Assembly (NCBI GenBank): GCA_963667875.2
Contig: CAXXGC010000006.1
Coordinates: 558,001 to 622,000 of the forward strand
Reading direction: 5' to 3'
Length of the DNA: 64,000 nucleotides
Source of the DNA: JAEXOD01 sp963667875
GTDB lineage: Bacteria > Bacteroidota > Ignavibacteria > Ignavibacteriales > Melioribacteraceae
Below are positions 10,201-16,818 of the stretch, in pieces. The notes beneath the pieces are model-generated. The model was not told where the DNA came from, did no database searches, and worked only from the letters and a program-made list of their open reading frames with translations. Position 1 is the stretch's first letter; the number at the start of each line of letters is the position of its first letter. The position numbers and the translations under genes were made by a program.

Positions 10201-10250
10201 GTGAAGACAAACAAAATGGCTACTAAAAGAGGTAAAAATAATTTCCTCAT
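4278..10250 (-). CDS. Giant secreted mosaic protein: YCF48/BNR-like propeller, adhesin-like jelly rolls, T9SS sorting domain
   Basis: 1990 residues with signal peptide MRKLFLPLLVAILFVFTFNSFAQ. Residues about 25-690 contain many copies of a T(T)DGGTTW motif (for example KTTDAGTSW, RTTDGGTTW, KTTNGGVSW), the hallmark of YCF48/BNR-like beta-propellers. Two modules of cleaved-adhesin type follow, opening FPYVQSWDGVDFLPTGW (about 695) and FPMVEGFESTMFPPIGW (about 1035). A middle region of beta-rich modules and an FN3-like segment (LTSLVASSNDGVVTLSW) come next. The end is a type IX sorting domain: LSQNYPNPFNPTT to SKKFVLLK. It is probably exported to the cell surface or medium for adhesion or binding; the substrate is unknown. 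A GAGG ribosome site precedes the ATG. Several long frames on the other strand here are shadows of its repetitive composition. Confidence 0.9.
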   Translation of the reverse strand: MRKLFLPLLVAILFVFTFNSFAQENSLWKWQHEKPQGNTLRWVKMFDANTWYAGGYTGTFMKTTDAGTSWTFHHKVGRNYGNSGQKNYNYDAHWFNLNRGIVVGSNGTISVTTDAGNTWAEPTTNPLALSSTVTLYQVYFLNDNVGYIVGGSGTLLKTTDSGNSWTSISTGVATTLYDIYTADDVTINVATTSGNIRRTTDGGTTWATVSTGGSAAMYRINFIDALRGFVAGASGKCYTTADGGATWTAAVGTAPGIVLPSTSFYDIDNVGSTIYLTGNSYYNYKSTDNGTTWDTVGVVAPVAQQPWTTTYYASEFSATGEPFLTVGGFGLFNKRTSVNDIKTFTTFVRPGQINDIWMNATGKIITVGAPSSAGVVFDQFMYSTDNGATWKISTTTKGQSTQFDRPVFVEEQQYVEENKNSIDVVNPKSAIWALKMLDDNNGFACGTFGAIYKTTNGGVSWDSVAAGIPNTITLKKIDFVNANVGWVFASAPSSATNVSWKTTDGGATWTAQTLYATVGTIWAADMVDENIGYIANNNPKPWKTTDGGATWVAQAYIDGGNAAGYVYDIQMLTADLGYCTGSGRVYKTTNGGAIWDTISIPTRDYYFTRLSAYDENNIVIAGSVGASFKTSNGGVNWESINTNGSTMFGLSYKASGTKGITDFYSVGSNGYIFKAGITTPNPQVSTFPYVQSWDGVDFLPTGWTQSSPSDKLFTRVTAGTYPTCTPYDGTNMLKYACFNYTSGSNATLVSPEFAFPAGNYKVKFWMYRDAGYASSVDKVEVFYNTENNAATATLLGTINRNITLAPVVAAAGWYEYSFDLPNTTLGSGRVIMLKATSAYGNNMYLDKLTVEQIATVSVDWCNLQWPLAPVTTAGDTVAVYAQAWINGVTQNPGVTPDLNCWIGVSSTNTDPATWTTWIPATFNVNAGNNDEFMAKIGYDLPAGTYYFASKFQYQGGLIKYGGNGGFWNASTAPSGVLTVNPLTINNFPMVEGFESTMFPPIGWTKEDVNGGTTWVRSTTAPRTGVASAAYLYSGSLPGNDYLFTPALNLQTGKTYFISYNYKAASATYGEKMKVVLSDAPNAASVDSVLADHNNIVNTVYQNNGIYFTVPANGLYYVGFMAYSLADMYNLYLDDVEIGIVPNHDYAISELVQINAIPTPFKESEETKGVTTETSINEKELGYRLSRSSNDYQPVYSSEDATANFVSYVNSTPFTEGYKAVNFYAKVKNQGMLANAFTFNYTFNGVLGTAINRPGVPFNTVDSLGFTPTPTARGTFTTATTIVSVGDTTNILNNANTNFKTLVYPDPMIKIRYDNGANLQSTFIGFGATTPKPLTAAVRFKATENMRLANIDALYRNEANSDSITVKVWAAGADSLAPGTLIYVKKFAGENYINSGDAGAYVTLPLGNNAPTFLTDQTYWVGIQFSSAVTYPMGAHNTGFTAGHSFLTNNDTLWSPLVITTERAWMLRVVGISYTPPQYNTLWQRSKAQNNLPTWFTITHLERGLAFGNTTTPTESNPRLFVASRNAGTFVKIMDATTGNDVGDLNTTGVTGGTYSINDVDCSVDGKIFAGNLTTNASTSAFKLYMWDNEAAVPVNIVTYLGTDAVRLGDKITVAGDFSAGTAVIYAASATSGIQKIYKFTMTSGAFTSVPTVISLSDNQSGTPTSASVGPLPNGDFYWKATGFRLKKYQADGTLIDTVSTTILSASANAVRYIGEVGNNEFVAVFQYGAGNENCKIMQLPKTAIHNATIFDVTPSLGINPNTNGSGDIAFKLNADGSADIFVLSTNNGFGAYRTTTPIPVELTSLVASSNDGVVTLSWITATEVNSKEYVIERKSGSSWVSVGRVNAAGTTTEPREYTFTEKVNGTGNVSYRLKMIDLDGTFAYSAVVEVELSVPGTFSLSQNYPNPFNPTTRVNYSIPVDSKVTFELYDITGQRVATLFNTEVKAGFYTLDISADNYKLASGVYIYRMTATSLTNGKNFVNSKKFVLLK

Positions 10251-10520
10251 AGAACGAACCTCATATATGTTTGTGAATTAAAAAGTAACTTTTTAATTTA
10301 ATTTGCTTTAAATAAATATGCAAGTAAAATTTATATATTAAACTAAAGAATTAGTCTTTAAGATTTAATTTCTTTTAATTTATTATTAAAAATACTCATT
10401 TTTAGATGAATAATTAAAAATACTAAAAATAATAAAATTATTAAAAATTGTGCTTGCTTAATAGTAATAGTTACAATATTTTGTAGAAATGTTTTTTTAC
10501 CAATTAAAATGGAATAATTT

Positions 10521-11696
10521 ATGAGAACAATAGTATCGCTGCCCGGAGATGGAATTGGAAAAGTAGTTACACCAGAAGCTATAAGAGTGTTAGATGCCGT
10601 TGGATTTAAAGCTGATTATGTGCATGGAGATATTGGCTGGGATTTTTGGATAAATGAAGGTGATCCCCTTCCAAAAAGGACAATTGAACTTTTAGAAAAA
10701 CATAAAATTGGATTATTTGGGGCAATAACCAGTAAACCAAAAGAAGCTGCAGCTAAAGAATTGGCACCTGAATTACAAGGAAAAGGTTATGTTTATTATA
10801 GTCCTATTGTTGCTTTACGCCAACATTTCGATTTGGATTTATGTATTCGTCCATGCAAATCGTTTAAAGGAAATCCATTAAATTTTATACGTAAAGGCGC
10901 TGAAGATATTGAAGAACCTATTGTTGATACTGTTATTTTTAGACAGAATACCGAAGGGCTTTACAGCGGTGTTGAATGGACAAATCCCCCAAAAGTTGTT
11001 CGCGATGCTTTGGAAACTCATCCCAAAATGGCTTTTTATAAAGATGTGCCAAGTGAAGATTTAGCTATTTCGACTCGTATTTTTTCGCGCAATGCCTGTA
11101 GAAGAATAATTAGATCAGGTTTTGAATATGCCAAATCATACGGTTATACGAATCTGACAATTTGTGAAAAACCAAATGTTATCCGCGAAACAAGTGGAAT
11201 GATGCTTAAAGAAGCAAAAATAATGTCAAAAGAATATCCCGGTATTGATTTATGGGATACAAATATTGACGCTCAAATGATGTGGTTGACTAAAAATCCT
11301 GAGAATTACGGTATTATTGTTGCCGGAAATATGTTTGGTGATATTATTAGTGACGGATTTGCCGGATTAGTAGGCGGACTTGGTTTTGCATGCAGTGCAA
11401 ACATTGGTGCAGAAGTTGCCGTATTTGAACCTACACATGGTTCAGCTCCTAAATATGAAAAATTAAATCCTTCAATTGTTAATCCTATTGCAATGATTAT
11501 GAGTGCATGTATGATGCTTGATCATATTGGTGAACATGAATACTCACTAAAAATTCAAAAAGCAATTGCAAAAGTAATTGAAGAAGGAAAAGTTAAAACT
11601 TATGACATGTTAAAACTGAAAGGCGGACCTGATGTGTTTTCTAAGGGAGCCTGCACAACAAGTGAAATGACAGACGCAATTATTGCTCAATTATAA
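10521..11696 (+). CDS. Isocitrate/homoisocitrate-type beta-decarboxylating dehydrogenase
   Basis: Member of the isocitrate/isopropylmalate dehydrogenase family: LPGDGIG (7-13), Arg100 and Arg110, NTEG (143-146), metal-binding Asp274 and Asp278 in FGDIISDG, and HGSAPKY (306-312). The substrate loop reads SPIVALR (94-100). Isocitrate enzymes usually have S-x-N-x-x-x-R; the Asn is replaced here, and SPIVALR resembles, from memory, fungal homoisocitrate dehydrogenases. NTEGLYSG instead looks isocitrate-like. Lys311-Tyr312 correspond to the NADP-binding Lys-Tyr pair of E. coli Icd, which hints at NADP. A Lys4-type aconitase lies 0.6 kb downstream. The product could act in the TCA cycle or in 2-aminoadipate lysine synthesis; sequence alone does not decide. 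A terminator follows directly. Confidence 0.8.
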   Translation: MRTIVSLPGDGIGKVVTPEAIRVLDAVGFKADYVHGDIGWDFWINEGDPLPKRTIELLEKHKIGLFGAITSKPKEAAAKELAPELQGKGYVYYSPIVALRQHFDLDLCIRPCKSFKGNPLNFIRKGAEDIEEPIVDTVIFRQNTEGLYSGVEWTNPPKVVRDALETHPKMAFYKDVPSEDLAISTRIFSRNACRRIIRSGFEYAKSYGYTNLTICEKPNVIRETSGMMLKEAKIMSKEYPGIDLWDTNIDAQMMWLTKNPENYGIIVAGNMFGDIISDGFAGLVGGLGFACSANIGAEVAVFEPTHGSAPKYEKLNPSIVNPIAMIMSACMMLDHIGEHEYSLKIQKAIAKVIEEGKVKTYDMLKLKGGPDVFSKGACTTSEMTDAIIAQL

Positions 11697-11704
11697 ATTT
11701 TATT

Positions 11705-11734
11705 AATCCCCATTTTTTATAGTGGGGATTTTTT
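11705..11734 (+). terminator. Terminator between the dehydrogenase and HD-protein genes
   Basis: AATCCCCA (11705-11712) pairs with TGGGGATT (11723-11730), followed by a T-run. It separates the dehydrogenase from the next co-directional gene only 64 bases on, so the downstream genes either depend on read-through or have their own promoter. Confidence 0.8.
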
Positions 11735-11760
11735 GTATCTAATAACAGGATGAAACTATT

Positions 11761-12312
11761 ATGAAAGATAAAATATTAAAAATATGGCCCGAAATTAATT
11801 GGATTAAAAACGAGGAATTAAAGGAAAAGGTTATTGCTTGCTGGGTTTACGCGGTGGAGAACAGTGTTCTTTCCCCAGAAGATTTGGAAATTATCCCCTT
11901 TTCTTTACTTATAAAAGATTGCCAAGTATCATTTATGAACCATAAAAGAACCTGTGTTCAATTAGCTGTTGAAATGGCAAAAATTATGCAGACAAACTTT
12001 AAAAATGAAATTATAATAAATATGGATATGCTTATTGCCGGGGCAATATTAATTGATGTGGGCAAATTGATTGAGTATGAATTAATTGACGGAAAATTAG
12101 TTACTTCAAAGGCCGGCAAATTAGTTCGTCATCCTTTTAGCGGTATTGCCGTTGCAGATAGATTTCAGTTACCTCCTGAAGTTTTACATATAATAGGCAC
12201 TCATTCCAAAGAAGGTGACTTAGGAAAAAGGACTGTAGAATCAATAATAGTTCATCATGCCGATTTTGTAAGTTTTGACCCGTTTAGACCAGAAGTTACA
12301 ATTAAATTATAG
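11761..12312 (+). CDS. Degenerate HD-domain protein (predicted phosphohydrolase fold)
   Basis: 183 residues with the layout of an HD-superfamily hydrolase: His61 (FMNHKRTCVQLAVEMA), the core AGAILIDVGKL (93-103), His124 (VRHPFSG), His148 (GTHSKEG) and HHADFV (165-170). The diagnostic His-Asp doublet is Ile98-Asp99 here, so one metal ligand is missing while the others remain. It may be inactive, use an altered metal site, or serve in binding or regulation. The gene ends 13 bases before the aconitase start and is very likely co-transcribed with it. The substrate is unknown. AGGA precedes the ATG at a somewhat long distance. Confidence 0.75.
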   Translation: MKDKILKIWPEINWIKNEELKEKVIACWVYAVENSVLSPEDLEIIPFSLLIKDCQVSFMNHKRTCVQLAVEMAKIMQTNFKNEIIINMDMLIAGAILIDVGKLIEYELIDGKLVTSKAGKLVRHPFSGIAVADRFQLPPEVLHIIGTHSKEGDLGKRTVESIIVHHADFVSFDPFRPEVTIKL

Positions 12313-12325
12313 ACGGAGGATAAAA

Positions 12326-14302
12326 ATGGGACAAAATTTAATTGAAAAAATAGCTCAAAAATATGCAGTTGGATTAGAAGACGGACAAAAAGTTTACAGC
12401 GGGGATTTTATTTCCATTAAACCTGCTTATATAATGACTCATGACAATACCGGCGCTGTAATTCCCAAATTTAGAAGTATAGGCGCAAAAAAACTTGCCA
12501 ATCCGCGTCAGGTTGTTCATACTTTAGACCACAATGTACAAGATAAAACTGATAAAAATTTAGAAAAGTATAAAAAAATTGAAGAATTTTCAAAAAATAT
12601 GGGAGCCGATTTTTATCCGGCCGGAAGAGGTATTGGACATCAGGTTATGTGTGAGGAAGGTTATGCTTTCCCCGGCACAATGGCAGTTGCTTCTGACAGC
12701 CACTCTAACATGTATGGCGGACTTGGCTGTTTGGGAACTCCTATTGTACGTACTGATGCCGCATCTATTTGGGCAACCGGTCGTACATGGTGGCAGGTAC
12801 CCCCAATTGCAAAGGTTAATTTAATTAATAGTTTAAATAAAGGTGTTACGGGAAAAGATTTAATAATTGCTTTATGCGGTTATTTTAATAACGATGAAGT
12901 ATTAAATTATGGAATTGAGTTTTCCGGTGATGGAGTAAAAGAACTTTCTATTGAACAAAGACTTACAATTGCAAACATGACAACCGAATGGGGTGCACTT
13001 GTTGGATTATTCCCTATTGATGAAACAACAATAAATTGGTTAAAAAGACGTAGTCAATATTTAGCAAAAAGAGGTTTAGCCGGAGTAAATTCCGATATTG
13101 ACGGAAATGGAAATCATCCCCGTATTAACGAGAGTACAATTAATAAATTAGAAGCAAATTTAAATGAATTTAAACCTGATGAAGATGCTTTTTATTCAAA
13201 AATCATTAACATCAATTTATCTTCAATTGAACCTTACGTCTCGGGACCAAATTCAGTTAAAAAGATGACCAAGGTTTCTGAAATTACTAAGGAGAAAATA
13301 ATAATTAACAAAGCTTATTTATTATCTTGTGTTAATAGTCGTGTTGATGATTTAGCAGAAGCCGCAGGAGTTTTAAAAGACAAAAAAGTAGCTGACCATG
13401 TAAAATTTTATATTGCTGCAGCATCAAATGAAGTTCAACTTGAATCCGAAAAACGTGGAGATTGGCAAACATTATTAAATGCAGGAGCAATAGCATTACC
13501 TCCAAGCTGCGGACCTTGTATTGGATTAGGTACCGGATTGCTTGAAGATGGTGAAATTGGAATTTCGGCTACAAATAGAAACTTTAAAGGAAGAATGGGT
13601 GCACCCACCGCTATAGCTTATTTAGCATCTCCTTCAGTAGTTGCCGCAAGTGCGGTAGCCGGTTACATTACAGGAATACCTGAATGCAATTCCGTAGAGT
13701 TAGTTGCAGATATCACCTCTTTTAAACCAAACTCAACAAGAAGTGAAAAGGTAAAAATTGTTCCGGGATTTCCTGAAATAATTGATGGTGATTTAATTTA
13801 TTGTTATCAAAACAATCTTAATACTGACGGGATATATCCGGGCAAATATACTTATAATGATGATTTTACTCCGGAAGATCAGGCAAAAGTTGTAATGGAA
13901 AATTATGATCCTGCTTTTAAAGATATTGCTTGTAAGGGAGATATTTTAGTTGGCGGATTTAATTTTGGCACAGGTAGTTCACGCGAACAAGCCGCTACTG
14001 CATTAAAGTACAAAGGTATCAGTTTAGTAATTGCAGGCTCTTTTAGTGAAACATATAAAAGAAATGCCTTAAATAACGGCTTTTTAGTATTGGAAGTACC
14101 GGAATTAACTAACGATTTACAAATTAAATATGGAATGAAAAATTTAACCGTTAAACCAAATTTAAAAATTAATATTAATTTTGTTGATTCTGTAATTTCT
14201 TTTGATAACAAAATGTATTATATTAGTCCTGTAGGTAAGGCTGCTCAAGAACTTGTAATTGATGGTGGATTAGAAAACTGGGTTTGTAAAAATTTGGAAT
14301 AA
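12326..14302 (+). CDS. Homoaconitase (Lys4)-type aconitase, single chain
   Basis: 658 residues. The start at ATG 12326 is set by GGAGGA at 12315-12320; an in-frame upstream start lies inside the HD gene. Large and small aconitase domains are in one chain. The likely Fe-S cluster Cys are 335 (SCVNSR), 395 and 398 (SCGPCIGLG); MTHDN is at 37-41, SDSHSNMYGG at 123-132, and the swivel-domain Arg553 is in GSSREQA. From memory, long segments closely resemble fungal mitochondrial homoaconitase (KYAVGL, TLDHNVQ, FYPAGRGIGHQ, TDAASIWATGRTWWQ, ending GGLENWV). Bacterial homoaconitases such as Thermus LysTU are normally two subunits. It isomerises either citrate to isocitrate or homocitrate to homoisocitrate; the upstream dehydrogenase fits either. 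Family certain, substrate uncertain. Confidence 0.85.
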   Translation: MGQNLIEKIAQKYAVGLEDGQKVYSGDFISIKPAYIMTHDNTGAVIPKFRSIGAKKLANPRQVVHTLDHNVQDKTDKNLEKYKKIEEFSKNMGADFYPAGRGIGHQVMCEEGYAFPGTMAVASDSHSNMYGGLGCLGTPIVRTDAASIWATGRTWWQVPPIAKVNLINSLNKGVTGKDLIIALCGYFNNDEVLNYGIEFSGDGVKELSIEQRLTIANMTTEWGALVGLFPIDETTINWLKRRSQYLAKRGLAGVNSDIDGNGNHPRINESTINKLEANLNEFKPDEDAFYSKIININLSSIEPYVSGPNSVKKMTKVSEITKEKIIINKAYLLSCVNSRVDDLAEAAGVLKDKKVADHVKFYIAAASNEVQLESEKRGDWQTLLNAGAIALPPSCGPCIGLGTGLLEDGEIGISATNRNFKGRMGAPTAIAYLASPSVVAASAVAGYITGIPECNSVELVADITSFKPNSTRSEKVKIVPGFPEIIDGDLIYCYQNNLNTDGIYPGKYTYNDDFTPEDQAKVVMENYDPAFKDIACKGDILVGGFNFGTGSSREQAATALKYKGISLVIAGSFSETYKRNALNNGFLVLEVPELTNDLQIKYGMKNLTVKPNLKININFVDSVISFDNKMYYISPVGKAAQELVIDGGLENWVCKNLE

Positions 14303-14348
14303 ACGCATCAATAAGGTGCTACATAAACAAATAATAATGAGGTGGTAG

Positions 14349-14789
14349 ATGATATTCACACATGAATTTACAACACCGCGTAATCTTTACGATAAACTTA
14401 TCCGTGAAAATGAACATTTGGATATGGTTGTAAGTGGAGATACATTTTTAAATTTTGTTAGTACTGCCGTATGTTTGCATGATTGGTTAAAAAATGCACC
14501 TCAAAACGAAACTGCTTCTGCATTTGTCAGCAAAGTTTCGCGCGATTCAAATATGAAGTTATGTAAAGAGATACTTGCTTGTAAAGTTACTTTTTGTGTT
14601 AAAATAGAAGATCCAACTTTAGAAGAAGGAGCCATTTTTGAACATGTAAGGGTTCCTGAAGCCTATGATCTTTTAGCTTACACAAACGACACAAAGAAAT
14701 TTTCTTTAACTATTGGTTCAAAAGAGATCGATATTTTTAAATTTAAGGAAGAAATAGCCTTATTATTTTCAGTTTATTTTAAGGTTTAA
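14349..14789 (+). CDS. Unknown 146-residue protein downstream of the aconitase
   Basis: I do not recognise this family. There is no signal peptide or transmembrane helix. The N-terminal half is helical (LYDKLIRENEHLDMVVSGDTFLNFVSTAVCLHDWLKN) and the C-terminal half looks beta-rich. It starts 46 bases after the aconitase stop with GAGGTGG upstream of the ATG, and is followed by a bidirectional terminator. It is therefore probably the last gene of the HD-aconitase transcript. No role can be given. Confidence 0.65.
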   Translation: MIFTHEFTTPRNLYDKLIRENEHLDMVVSGDTFLNFVSTAVCLHDWLKNAPQNETASAFVSKVSRDSNMKLCKEILACKVTFCVKIEDPTLEEGAIFEHVRVPEAYDLLAYTNDTKKFSLTIGSKEIDIFKFKEEIALLFSVYFKV

Positions 14790-14823
14790 TAGTTAAAGAA
14801 TTTTGTTATATATATTGTTAGGT

Positions 14824-14867
14824 AAAAAAATGGCAGCATAAAATTAATTATTGCTGCCATTTTTTTT
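14824..14867. terminator. Bidirectional terminator
   Basis: A-run plus ATGGCAGCA pairs with TGCTGCCAT plus a T-run. It lies between convergent genes ending at 14789 and 14879 and serves both. Confidence 0.9.
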
Positions 14868-14878
14868 AATATTTTGGT

Positions 14879-15265
14879 TTAACAACCGGCTAATGCTTTT
14901 GAAAGCAGCGCCTCCACATCAAAAGCAAATTTTTCCATTAATGGATTATCCACAACTTTCATTAATGGAACCGGATTCATTATTGAAATTTCCACTTTGT
15001 CATTTTTATGTTTTTGAATAATCACACTACAAGGAAGCAACACCCCCGCTTTATCTTCATTCTGCAATACTTCGTAAGCAAATTTGGGATTACAAGCACC
15101 CAATATTTTATAATCCCTAAAATCAGCATTAATTTTGTTTTTTAAAGTTTGCTTAACATCTATTTCCGTTAATATTCCAAATCCAATTTTTTTTAATTCA
15201 TCTGTAATTTTAACAACTGCTTGTTCAAAATCAAGATCGACAATTTTGGTTAAATAATAGTCCAT
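14879..15265 (-). CDS. DUF302-domain protein
   Basis: 128 residues matching the DUF302 pattern: an N-terminal strand-helix (VVKITDELKKIGFGILTEIDVKQTLK), the central DYKILGACNPKFAYEVL and the LLPCSVIIQKHKNDKVEISIMNPVPLM segment. The family is widespread and small, and its activity is not established. The protein is cytoplasmic, with no signal peptide. AAAGGAGA lies upstream of the ATG. It is transcribed toward a shared terminator and separated from the aminopeptidase gene by only 53 bases, so it may be read in the same transcript as nrnA and pepA. Confidence 0.8.
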   Translation of the reverse strand: MDYYLTKIVDLDFEQAVVKITDELKKIGFGILTEIDVKQTLKNKINADFRDYKILGACNPKFAYEVLQNEDKAGVLLPCSVIIQKHKNDKVEISIMNPVPLMKVVDNPLMEKFAFDVEALLSKALAGC

Positions 15266-15318
15266 TGAATCTCCTTTTTTAATAAATTAGATTCATAATT
15301 TTCAGTTTAGATTCAAAA

Positions 15319-16818
15319 TTATTTGCTAAGCTCTTTAAGATACTGATATGTTAATCTTACACCATAACCCGTGTCATATTTTCCGGTATAACTTTTTAAC
15401 TTATATTTAATTGAAGGTCCGGCAATATCCAAATGTGCCCATTTAACATCATCATCAACAAAATGTTCTAAAAATTTTGCAGCTGTTATTGCACCTCCCC
15501 ATTTACCACCAAGATTTTTTACATCTGCCAAATCACTTTCAATAAGTGTATTATATTCATCCCACATTGGAAAACGCCATAATCTTTCATCTGTTATTTT
15601 TGAGGATTTTAATAAATCTTCTGCAAGTGCATCATCATTTGAAAATAATCCGGCGGCAAATTCACCAAGGGCAACCACGCAAGCACCGGTTAAAGTTGCA
15701 TAATCTATTAAATAATCAGGTTTTTGTTTGCAAGCATAATGTAATGCATCTGCAAGTATTATTCGACCTTCCGCATCAGTGTCTACAACCTCAATGGTTT
15801 TACCCGAAGCAGTTCTAATAATATCGCTTGGTTTATATGCCCCACCCGAAATTACATTTTCAACTGCGGGGATTACTCCAATAATATGAACCGGAAGTTT
15901 TTGTAATGCCGCAGCTTTAATTGCACCAATTACAACTGCTGCTCCGGCCATGTCTGCTTTCATTTCTACCATACTTGATGTTGTTTTTAATGAAAGACCA
16001 CCGGCGTCATAAGTTACACCTTTACCAACCAAAGTAACTTTTGCCTTTGCTTTTGCTTTTGGTTTATATTCAATTACAATTAAGACGGGAGGATTAATAC
16101 TTGCTTTACCGACAGAAGATATACCCCACATTCCCATTACTTGAAGCTGTTGTTTAATAAATAGTTTTACGTTAACACCCAATCTAATTAACTCAACTTT
16201 TGCTTGTTTAGCTAATTCTTGCGGAGTAAGGAAATCCGGAATTTCATTAATCAAATTTCTTGATAAATAAACCGCATTCATTATATTTTCGGCTTCACTG
16301 GCTGCTTCGCTATTTATTTTAGTACTATTGCTTATTAAAAATACATTTAATTTGTCAAGTTCCTTCCTATCCGATTTATATTTATTAAACGAATAACAGC
16401 CTAAATATAATCCTTCGGTAAATGTTTGATGAAAATAAAATTCATCGGTAAAATACTTTTCAAATTTATTAAAATCAGGGATATAAATATATAAGTTTTT
16501 TACAGGCTCTTTTTCTAACCGAATAATTAAAGAAGACAAATAATCTCTAAAAAAATCATTATTAAATTTTTTATCAACTTTTACTTTTTTTAATAACGCC
16601 AAATACGGAGCATCCGTTTTGCCGCTTAATGTTAATTCCGATTCTTCATTTGAAAGAAATTTATCTTTTTGGACGGAATTAATTTTTTTTCTGTTTTTTT
16701 TCAAAAAATCAGCAATGGCTTTATTTAGATTCTCATCATCCATACAAAAATTTACAACAATTGATTTTTCATCAAAAGTCTCAATTTTATCCAATGCCTT
16801 TACTGTTAATTTAAACAT
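15319..16818 (-). CDS. pepA: Leucyl aminopeptidase, M17 family
   Basis: A two-zinc cytosolic aminopeptidase that removes N-terminal residues from peptides. The C-terminal catalytic domain shows the M17 metal and active-site residues: Lys266 and Asp271 in VGKGVTYDAGG, Lys278, Asp289 (KADMAGA), and Asp348, Glu350 and Arg352 in DTDAEGR; the usual motif is NTDAEGR, with a conservative Asn-to-Asp change here. The N-terminal macro-like domain is poorly conserved, as is usual. At 499 residues the length is normal. The start codon overlaps the end of nrnA by 8 bases, indicating translational coupling. GGGAGA lies upstream. Confidence 0.93.
   Translation of the reverse strand: MFKLTVKALDKIETFDEKSIVVNFCMDDENLNKAIADFLKKNRKKINSVQKDKFLSNEESELTLSGKTDAPYLALLKKVKVDKKFNNDFFRDYLSSLIIRLEKEPVKNLYIYIPDFNKFEKYFTDEFYFHQTFTEGLYLGCYSFNKYKSDRKELDKLNVFLISNSTKINSEAASEAENIMNAVYLSRNLINEIPDFLTPQELAKQAKVELIRLGVNVKLFIKQQLQVMGMWGISSVGKASINPPVLIVIEYKPKAKAKAKVTLVGKGVTYDAGGLSLKTTSSMVEMKADMAGAAVVIGAIKAAALQKLPVHIIGVIPAVENVISGGAYKPSDIIRTASGKTIEVVDTDAEGRIILADALHYACKQKPDYLIDYATLTGACVVALGEFAAGLFSNDDALAEDLLKSSKITDERLWRFPMWDEYNTLIESDLADVKNLGGKWGGAITAAKFLEHFVDDDVKWAHLDIAGPSIKYKLKSYTGKYDTGYGVRLTYQYLKELSK

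Noticed and set aside
12275..12325. Upstream start for the aconitase (MTRLDQKLQLNYRRRIK)
   Set aside because: It overlaps the HD gene in another frame, has no ribosome site, and adds residues unlike the family.
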